Shown here in pieces: positions 58,144-64,000 of a stretch of 64,000 nt of DNA. Under the pieces are notes generated by a model. That model was not told where the DNA came from and did no database searches. It saw nothing but the letters and a program-made list of their open reading frames with translations. Source of the DNA: DASYSA01 sp036003885 (GTDB taxonomy: Bacteria; Acidobacteriota; Blastocatellia; UBA7656); assembly GCA_036003885.1 (NCBI GenBank), contig DASYSA010000010.1:1-64000 (forward strand). The letters are read 5' to 3'. The position numbers and the translations under genes are program-made. Each line of letters begins with the position of its first letter. Within the stretch, counting starts at the first letter, position 1.

Positions 58144-59088
58144 TCACTTCTTGTGCGTCATACCCCTGTAGACTTCACGCGAGATCTCCTTGATCAGCGT
58201 CTGAGCCTTGTTCTCATCCGCGAGTCCGCGCGTCAGTATGACCAGCACATAAGGCTTCCGGCCGGGTGGGTAGACGATCGCGGCGTCGTGATTGATCCCC
58301 GTGATCGACCCTGTCTTGTGGGCGACTCGCACATCCTTAGGCAATCCTGCGGGAATGCCTTCGTTGAACTTCTGACCGAGCATCACTTCAATCATCTCAT
58401 CTGAGTCTCTGGTCGACACGGCATGGCGCTCAGCTATTTTCCGGAGAATAACCATTAGATCACGTGCAGTGGTCGTGTTGTTCAAGCCCTTCTGGAACGC
58501 TTTGCTGTCCTCTACGCCGCGGAGCACCCGGATGTTTCGCGCCCCAATCTCTCGCATCGTCTCCATCACCCGCTCAGGCGTTACCCGCTCAATCAACAGG
58601 TTCGTTGCGAGATTACTGCTTACGTCGATCATCAAGCGCAGGAGTTCGCGGACGGTTTCGGCCTGACCAATCCTCCTATAGAGCGTCCCTTCGGAGTCGC
58701 TATCAGGTGAAAGCGCGTAGCGGCTCCCGTCAACGATGCTGAGGAACTCATTCTTGAGCGGGATGCGATCGTCGAGAGACAACATGCCGGCGCGTGCCTG
58801 CCTGAAGACTTCTACCATAACCGGCACCTTCATGGTGCTGGCGGCATGAAAGTTCTCGTCCGGTTTGATCAGGAACTGTTCCCCAGTCGTCAGATCGCAA
58901 AACGCCACTGCAACGGTCTCGGCCCCGCTCTCCGCGATCAGCCGCTCGATCCTCTTCTGTTCGATCTGGTGGACGGAACCGCGGGCGCCCAGGCGGCCTC
59001 GAGCTTGCGCTTGACCGATTGTAGTCAAATGCACGAGTAACACGAGCACTACTAGTGACGTTTTTGGCGCCGCTCGATCAGTTCGCAT
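58144..59088 (-). CDS. Class A beta-lactamase-like serine hydrolase, exported
   Basis: A 314-residue enzyme with a signal peptide (about 1-28). The class A triad is present: S84-T-M-K87, S157-S-N159 and K258-T-G260. Instead of the usual ExxLN omega-loop it has GVEDSKAFQKGLNN, with E193 the likely general base, as in the Beta-lactamase2 family common in environmental bacteria. Beta-lactam hydrolysis is plausible but not certain. It sits 5 bp downstream of a small membrane protein gene and upstream of the ECF sigma gene. Confidence 0.83.
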   Translation of the reverse strand: MRTDRAAPKTSLVVLVLLVHLTTIGQAQARGRLGARGSVHQIEQKRIERLIAESGAETVAVAFCDLTTGEQFLIKPDENFHAASTMKVPVMVEVFRQARAGMLSLDDRIPLKNEFLSIVDGSRYALSPDSDSEGTLYRRIGQAETVRELLRLMIDVSSNLATNLLIERVTPERVMETMREIGARNIRVLRGVEDSKAFQKGLNNTTTARDLMVILRKIAERHAVSTRDSDEMIEVMLGQKFNEGIPAGLPKDVRVAHKTGSITGINHDAAIVYPPGRKPYVLVILTRGLADENKAQTLIKEISREVYRGMTHKK

Positions 59089-59092
59089 GCTG

Positions 59093-59512
59093 TCAGTATC
59101 GCCTGAAGGCCCGGGCCATCAATCCGAGGCCTCCAGTGAACAGAGTGAGCATCAGAATGACGTTGAAGAGGCTGGTCTGGCGAAAGTAGATTACGAGATT
59201 TGACAATATGCCCGCAAAGATTATCAGAATGCTCGCACCTGCAACAATCCACCCCGCGATAGATTTGACATTGAAAAAGAGGAGTCCGATTCCGACTGCC
59301 AGAGGGATCAGTGTCAGCCCAAAGGTGTTTGTTCCCCACCATTGCCAGTACCCGCTGGTGACCTGAACCTGGTTCATTATCAGGTATCCACCCATAATTG
59401 AGCAGGCGAGACCCACCAGAAACGTGCCCACACCACCAGGTGTACCTCCTGGTCCTTCGAACCGCCGGACCTTGGAGGCGGCTTCGTCGTCGCGCGCTGG
59501 GCCGGATTCCAT
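59093..59512 (-). CDS. Small polytopic membrane protein of unknown function
   Basis: A 139-residue protein with a polar N-terminus (about 1-25, SGPARDDEAASKV) and four TM segments. No family recognised. From ATG 59512; a GTG at 59530 would add six residues. It ends 5 bp before the beta-lactamase-like gene, so the two are probably cotranscribed. Confidence 0.65.
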   Translation of the reverse strand: MESGPARDDEAASKVRRFEGPGGTPGGVGTFLVGLACSIMGGYLIMNQVQVTSGYWQWWGTNTFGLTLIPLAVGIGLLFFNVKSIAGWIVAGASILIIFAGILSNLVIYFRQTSLFNVILMLTLFTGGLGLMARAFRRY

Positions 59513-59654
59513 AGGGCCGAAGCCTATCACCGCGCGACTTCACCGTCAACGATCTCAGTAGGTTGCCGGGGCCAGAAAATGGAACTACGCTGTCTGTGAT
59601 GGCTTTGAGTTAGTATCACTACTGGTATTCTCGGCGAACGGAGCAAAACGAACT

Positions 59655-60302
59655 ATGACACTCCATTGTTTTACATCAGCACTTGCAGTCACGATCATCG
59701 TCTCACTCGCTGGCATCGCGGCCGGCCAGGAGCCGACGAAACAAGAAGGGGGTGCAAAACCCCGTTCCGTCCGCCCCTCTCAGAAGCCTTCCATTGAACC
59801 ACCGCAAACACCTGCGCCGGACCGGGCAGAGGTGCCGCCGCCCGAACAGATTCTGGCCCTGAAAATGAACGAACTTGGCCTCCAGATAGAGAAACTCACC
59901 ACGGAACTTCGGAGGCTGCGAAAGGAGACCGAGCACAATGGCACGTCAATGGAGCTGATGCTCTACGAAGAGCGACTATCCAAGGTTGAATCGAAGCTGG
60001 ATGATCTTACTGCATACAAGAGTCAGCTCGAAGCTCGGGAGCAGGACGTGCAGCGCCGCACACGCAACATCCAACAGGAGATGATCCTGCGAGCGGGTAA
60101 TATTCTCCGGCGCGACGAAGCGGAAGCTGCGATTCGAGCCGAGCTGCAGAGGTCGCTCGACGACACTCGAATGCAGAAGGAGACAAATCAGCAGCGCATC
60201 AACGATCTGCAAAGCCAGGCTGAATACCTACGCAAGCGTATTGAGATTCTGCGCAAGAAGCTCGAGCAGCTGGAGACAAGGAGTGAAAGCCCGAATCAGT
60301 GA
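59655..60302 (+). CDS. Exported coiled-coil protein of unknown function
   Basis: A 215-residue protein with a signal peptide (about 1-24, ending GIAAGQ), a Pro/Lys linker (about 25-65), then a nearly unbroken coiled coil (about 68-210; LGLQIEKLTTELRRL, RKRIEILRKKLEQL). The plan matches that of 32424-32996. Convergent with the second DUF1573 gene, 24 bp away. Confidence 0.7.
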   Translation: MTLHCFTSALAVTIIVSLAGIAAGQEPTKQEGGAKPRSVRPSQKPSIEPPQTPAPDRAEVPPPEQILALKMNELGLQIEKLTTELRRLRKETEHNGTSMELMLYEERLSKVESKLDDLTAYKSQLEAREQDVQRRTRNIQQEMILRAGNILRRDEAEAAIRAELQRSLDDTRMQKETNQQRINDLQSQAEYLRKRIEILRKKLEQLETRSESPNQ

Positions 60303-60326
60303 TCGTCGCAGGGAGGTCCGCGCCTG

Positions 60327-61559
60327 TCAGCGATCGACCACGATCAGACTGATCGGCACTTCTATGCGCGGCTTTTGGCTGTTGTCGGTCTCTATTCGCA
60401 GGAGGCCCTTGTAGGATCCTGGCTTCGGCACAAGGTTCGGATCAGACGTGAGCCTGATCAGGTAGTTGCTTCCTTCCACGATGGTTTGTTGCTCCAGCTT
60501 GATGAACTGGAGGCTTGATGAAATCGCGGTAATGCGAAATGTACCCGCCAGCTTTCTGACGCCCACCCTGCCGATACTCCTCGACTGCGCTCGAAGGCTC
60601 GACACCAGGAGTTCTCCGATTTCCAGTGAAGTCGGCGTTGCGATGAGGTTCTCAGCCAGAACATTCAGCGTCAGTTGAACCTTCACAGCAGGCGATGCGT
60701 CACCGCCGGCTCGTAACTCGATCGTCGCTGAATGCGGTCCCGGTTCATTGAATGGCCCGGCTCCGATGTCCAACCAGTATCCGCTCCCCTTCGTTTCCCG
60801 CTTAAGCTTATAGTCGATCGGCTCGGTCGGCTTCGTTAGTAACTGCAGCTCCGAAGTGCCCGCTGCCGCGGGTCGAATTCGGAGCGCGAACGTAAAGCGT
60901 TCACCTCGATCAGCGTTGATTGTCGGACGAGCAGTTGGCCACAGCTTGAACGCACCGACGGTCTCGCCACGCTGCAAGTCGGTGTTGCCGATACGTTTTA
61001 CAAACTCGGGTGGCGGCTGCACGTCTCCAGCAAGAGTCAGCGTTATGGACGGCTGTCGCGGGTCGTTCGAGTAGACCAGATAATTCTCGTCGAACGACCC
61101 TATCGGCTCCGCTATGTGAAGAGTGATTCGAATGATGCCGGCCTGACCAGGCTGGATGACTTTCTCCAGGAAGAAGTCTTTGGGAGGACATCAAGACGGC
61201 GCCGCACTACCCATCTTCGCGGACGGCCTGGTCTTCATCTCGAAAGGAGGCTGGCGAAAGGAGACCTTCGAGGGACGCGTGCCAAGCTGAGGCATCTCCG
61301 ATAACTCCAGCGGGGCACTACCGACGTTGCGCACCCAGAAGACGTGCGACAGGTCCTCACCGGCAAACACCTCCCCGAAGTCGTGGCGGGGGTTGTCGAG
61401 CACCAATTGCGGAGCGCCCGGAGAGCGCTGTGACGCCTGACCCATCGAGGGCGCCAGGGTCAACGCAAGGGCAAGCACCGTAGTCCCAGCCAGGAAGCCG
61501 CGCGCTATCCCAATCAACCCTTCCGTGGAGAAGCCTGAATCGTTGCTGGCTTTGTTCAT
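60327..61559 (-). CDS. Exported DUF1573 protein with in-frame UGA: candidate selenoprotein 2
   Basis: One frame of 410 residues read through a single TGA at 61193-61191 (residue 123). A signal peptide (about 1-42) precedes PRHDFGEVFAGEDL, the DUF1573 start. The UGA lies at PS-U-CPPKDFFLEKVIQPGQAG, next to the position of UGC in the other copy, in front of the same KVxxPGxxG segment. The frame stays open for 56 codons after the UGA before any other start and through to 60327, with two more Ig-like domains similar to copy 1. An extra ~28-residue segment (about 91-120) before the UGA is not in copy 1. The motif is U-C rather than U-G-C. A nonsense mutation is the alternative, but two independent hits at one motif make it unlikely. 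Confidence 0.8.
61158..61193 (-). promoter_or_regulatory. Candidate bacterial SECIS element (UGA plus hairpin) of DUF1573 protein 2
   Basis: After the UGA, GACUU pairs with AAGUC, and after one C-A mismatch UUC pairs with GAG (one G-U). The apical loop CUG lies 22-24 nt after the UGA, the same distance as in copy 1. Stem arms overlap codons for D-F and K-V. Confidence 0.6.
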
Positions 61560-62091
61560 TTCGTGAGCAAGAATAGTAGTGGCTAGCCAGGGAGCCTGCA
61601 AGACGCGGAGGATCTCACGGCTATCGAACGCCTCAAACGCTCTTTTTTGCCGATCCGGAACTCTTTTGGGTTTGCCGCCAGGGAATACACCTTAGCCTGG
61701 AGATCCTGTCTACCGGGGAGGCGGGCTAGACACGGATCGGAGACCGTAGTGGAATCAGACAGCGGTGTCCAGAGCCAGGTAGTAATTACCCGGTGCCTGG
61801 TCATCAAACAGATCGCCCGAGCCCCATGCTCAATATTCGAACGGCGACGGTCATTCGTGTCGAAGAGTCAAAACTACGAAAGCACCGCGCCAACGTCGTT
61901 GATTCTTTCGACTTCCGAGAACCGAAGTGGCGATGATCCCAGTGACAGCGATGGCTTGGCACAGAACTTGACTAACATAGATGAGCGGATGCCGTCTTGA
62001 GCCCTGTCCCAAGACACGGCCCGCCCATATAAACGTTGGAAATGACCAACTAATGTGAAGCTATGTCCCTGACAGCGGATTGGCGCCAAAT
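61560..62091. other. Intergenic region, no gene seen
   Basis: About 530 bp between the divergent DUF1573 copy 2 and the response regulator. I find no convincing gene, RNA or consensus promoter. Short open frames lack ribosome-binding sites. Confidence 0.4.
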
Positions 62092-62583
62092 ATGAGCAGC
62101 AAAGCGGAACCAAGAAGAGGAAAAGACCCTGACAGCCGGAATAAAGAAGATACAGCTAGCGCTAGACCTGGCAGGGCGTCGCAAGGCGTCAAAGGAGTCC
62201 GGTCCCAGGTAACGAGACCGAAGGTACTCATCGCGGATGATAGCAAGGACATACGGGAGTATCTTTCCAAGTTGCTGGAGAAACAGTTTTCTGTTACCAC
62301 AGCAGCGGACGGACGAGCCTGCCTCAACAAAGCCAGTGTCGAGCCTCCCAACTGTATCGTCACTGATGTCAATATGCCGCACCTCAATGGCATTGATACG
62401 ATTAAGATCTTGCGAAGGGATCCGCGGCTCGGGCAGATCCCTATCATCGCAATAAGTGCCTATGGTAATTGGGCGGTCGCCAAAGCGCTTGAGGCTGGCG
62501 CGACGATGGTGATGCTTAAACCGCTCGAGCCGGATGACTTCATCGAGAACATCAGGACGTTGACAGGGGCTACTGTTACATAG
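62092..62583 (+). CDS. Single-domain response regulator
   Basis: A 163-residue receiver domain after a 40-residue charged N-terminal extension. Acidic pair D49-D50 (KVLIADDSKD), phospho-acceptor D92 in IVTDVNMP, and the lysine in MLKPLEPDD. No output domain. It may act on a partner kinase elsewhere or pass phosphate. A TTG at 62080 is an alternative start. Confidence 0.88.
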   Translation: MSSKAEPRRGKDPDSRNKEDTASARPGRASQGVKGVRSQVTRPKVLIADDSKDIREYLSKLLEKQFSVTTAADGRACLNKASVEPPNCIVTDVNMPHLNGIDTIKILRRDPRLGQIPIIAISAYGNWAVAKALEAGATMVMLKPLEPDDFIENIRTLTGATVT

Positions 62584-62670
62584 GAAGACCCCTATTTCGT
62601 ATTTCAGTATGCCCGCACTCGGATGCCGCTGCAAAGACGGCAATCCCGCCCGATCTGGGTAGTAGTCCGG

Positions 62671-64000
62671 TCAATCCGCGACGGTAGTTACGGTCTCCGG
62701 CGAACGCGCTCGCCGCCTCCCTGCGCCAAGAGTGTAGAACACATATCCGATTATGTTGGCCCCTATGATAACCCAGACGATCTTGGCGGCGAACGCTATC
62801 CAACTCTCCACTTTAATGATTGGAAAGATCGATAATCCAACATAGAGCAGAGTCATCGCGAGGCCTGAGCCCGCGGCCACGCGCAGCCAAACGGGGGGAC
62901 CCGGTTTTACGCCCCTCAATCCGAACAGCGGAATCGCAAACATGACCAGATAAGTCAGAGCATAGAATATTCCGCTCGCGTTCCACAGTAGTTGAAAAGC
63001 TTCCTGCTCTCCGACGCCTATCAAACCGACCAGGCCTATGCCAAGCGTCATCGCTCCCACAAACATGATCGAGTTGACCGGCGTCTTGAACCTGGAGTGG
63101 AGACGGGTGAACCATTCGGGCAGCAGCCGGTCCCATCCGGCAACCATCGGCAGTCGCGTGTTTCCCGTGAACATTACACTCGATTGCGCAATGCGAATCC
63201 AAAGGAACCCTAGAATAGCAATGGGCACTATACGTGCCGCGAACCCGAGCGGCCGAAAGCCGACGCTCAGGACTTGTGGGATGGGACCTATCAAATCGAT
63301 GTCGTCAGGAGGTATCAACGCCAGCACCGAGCTGGTACCGAGGATGAACATCAATCCGATTACGGGAGCAGCAACCGCGACCGAACGCCCGATGATCCGT
63401 ACCGGATCGCGGCACTCGCCCGCATGAATCGCGACGTACTCGAAGCCTCCCAGCGCGCCGAATCCGAGCTTGCCGAGTATGTTGAGGCTGAACAGCGACA
63501 CCGCGGGCATCGTGGTCGTGAGCGGGTGATATTCAGTGATGGCGCCCTCGGCCAAATTCAAAACAGGGAGTACAACCAATGCTGCGAAGATCAGCAGCAT
63601 GATTACGGCGCCGGCTTTGTGAATCCATTTGCCTAAGCCGAGACCAACCGTTGATACGACTACAAGCGCGCCGATGATAACCACGCTGACGACCATAATG
63701 AACCGCTTGCTTCCCGCCATCCAGTGGGCGCTCGGTCCCAGAGCGTAGGAGAGACTGGTCGAGACCTGGAGTCCGATCTCAGAGGTGTTCAGGATGACAA
63801 AGAGCCAGAGGTTCCATGCCACCATAAACCCAATCAGTTCATTGAACCCGAGTTTCGCCCATTGATATAAGCCGCCCTCCAGCGGCATCAGCCTGTTGAG
63901 ATAGATCACCACCAGGGCGGATGGAATGTAGAACAGAAGAATCGCGAGCAACCAAAATACGATATGGGAGGGTCCGAGCTTTCCGGCGGTACCGACCCAC
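62671..64000 (-). CDS. APC superfamily amino acid permease, 5' end beyond the window
   Basis: At least 443 residues and about eleven TM helices are visible. The frame is open to the window edge (reading WVGTAGKLGPSH before the first full helix), so the N-terminus is missing. LMPLEGGLYQWAKLGFNE and ALGGFEYVAIHAGECRDP resemble amino acid/polyamine permeases of the glutamate-GABA antiporter type. The substrate is not determined. Confidence 0.82.
   Translation of the reverse strand, partial: WVGTAGKLGPSHIVFWLLAILLFYIPSALVVIYLNRLMPLEGGLYQWAKLGFNELIGFMVAWNLWLFVILNTSEIGLQVSTSLSYALGPSAHWMAGSKRFIMVVSVVIIGALVVVSTVGLGLGKWIHKAGAVIMLLIFAALVVLPVLNLAEGAITEYHPLTTTMPAVSLFSLNILGKLGFGALGGFEYVAIHAGECRDPVRIIGRSVAVAAPVIGLMFILGTSSVLALIPPDDIDLIGPIPQVLSVGFRPLGFAARIVPIAILGFLWIRIAQSSVMFTGNTRLPMVAGWDRLLPEWFTRLHSRFKTPVNSIMFVGAMTLGIGLVGLIGVGEQEAFQLLWNASGIFYALTYLVMFAIPLFGLRGVKPGPPVWLRVAAGSGLAMTLLYVGLSIFPIIKVESWIAFAAKIVWVIIGANIIGYVFYTLGAGRRRARSPETVTTVAD

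Noticed and set aside
59052..59549. 165-codon minus-strand frame overlapping the small membrane protein
   Set aside because: Arg/Ser/His-rich without domain features, while the alternative frame gives four clean TM helices and tight spacing to the next gene.

Overview
The window looks like about 64 kb of chromosome from an uncultured or little-studied member of the Acidobacteriota, most likely the Blastocatellia/Pyrinomonadales side. This is an inference. It rests on a VWFA protein of the type almost restricted to Acidobacteria (34880-35926), a winged-helix/STAND regulator of a style common in that phylum, a Gram-negative division cluster whose MurE carries the meso-DAP motif, and moderately high GC. 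Most genes are housekeeping and I saw no phage, insertion sequence or CRISPR array.

Layout. 1-8.5 kb: tRNA-Leu, then a protein quality-control block (tig, clpP, clpX, lon) followed by engB and rho. 8.6-16.6 kb: an exported prolyl oligopeptidase, a large winged-helix/STAND/membrane regulator on the minus strand, YjbQ, and a DUF4173/DUF4352 membrane pair. 16.7-26.4 kb: uppS, a HAD phosphatase, glgA, trxA, purA, an ABC1/UbiB kinase, a primary-type sigma factor, acpS and rnz. 26.6-36 kb: an exported DUF1573 protein, HU, an M50 protease, NiCoT and ZIP metal transporters, a LOG protein, an OmpA-like protein and the VWFA protein. 36.2-52.5 kb: the dcw cluster (mraZ, rsmH, ftsL, ftsI, murE, murF, mraY, ftsW, murG, murC, ftsQ, ftsA, ftsZ) with a clear promoter and three MraZ boxes, but no murD, murB or ddl. 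52.7-64 kb: a lipid-linked sugar operon (GT39-like, ChbG/HpnK-like, GT2), an ECF sigma/anti-sigma pair, a class A beta-lactamase-like enzyme, small envelope proteins, a second DUF1573 protein, a response regulator and a truncated APC permease.

The main discovery candidate is a pair of paralogous exported DUF1573 proteins (26636-27712 plus; 60327-61559 minus). Each is interrupted by one in-frame UGA at or next to the first cysteine of the family's CGCT motif, and the reading frame continues with family-like sequence after it. Both UGAs are followed by a hairpin whose three-base apical loop lies exactly 22-24 nt downstream, which fits a bacterial SECIS element. I read them as exported selenoproteins with U-G-C and U-C motifs. 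A gene caller would split both and lose their N-terminal domains. No sel genes are present in the window.

Two further signals stand out. First, two promoters, upstream of yjbQ and of the DUF4173 gene, share triple CTCACA/CTCATT repeats phased at 11 bp with the same 15-nt spacing to a -10-like box; the first lies beside the winged-helix regulator gene. Second, many intergenic gaps hold imperfect inverted repeats built from short words that differ at each locus, and some intrude into gene ends.
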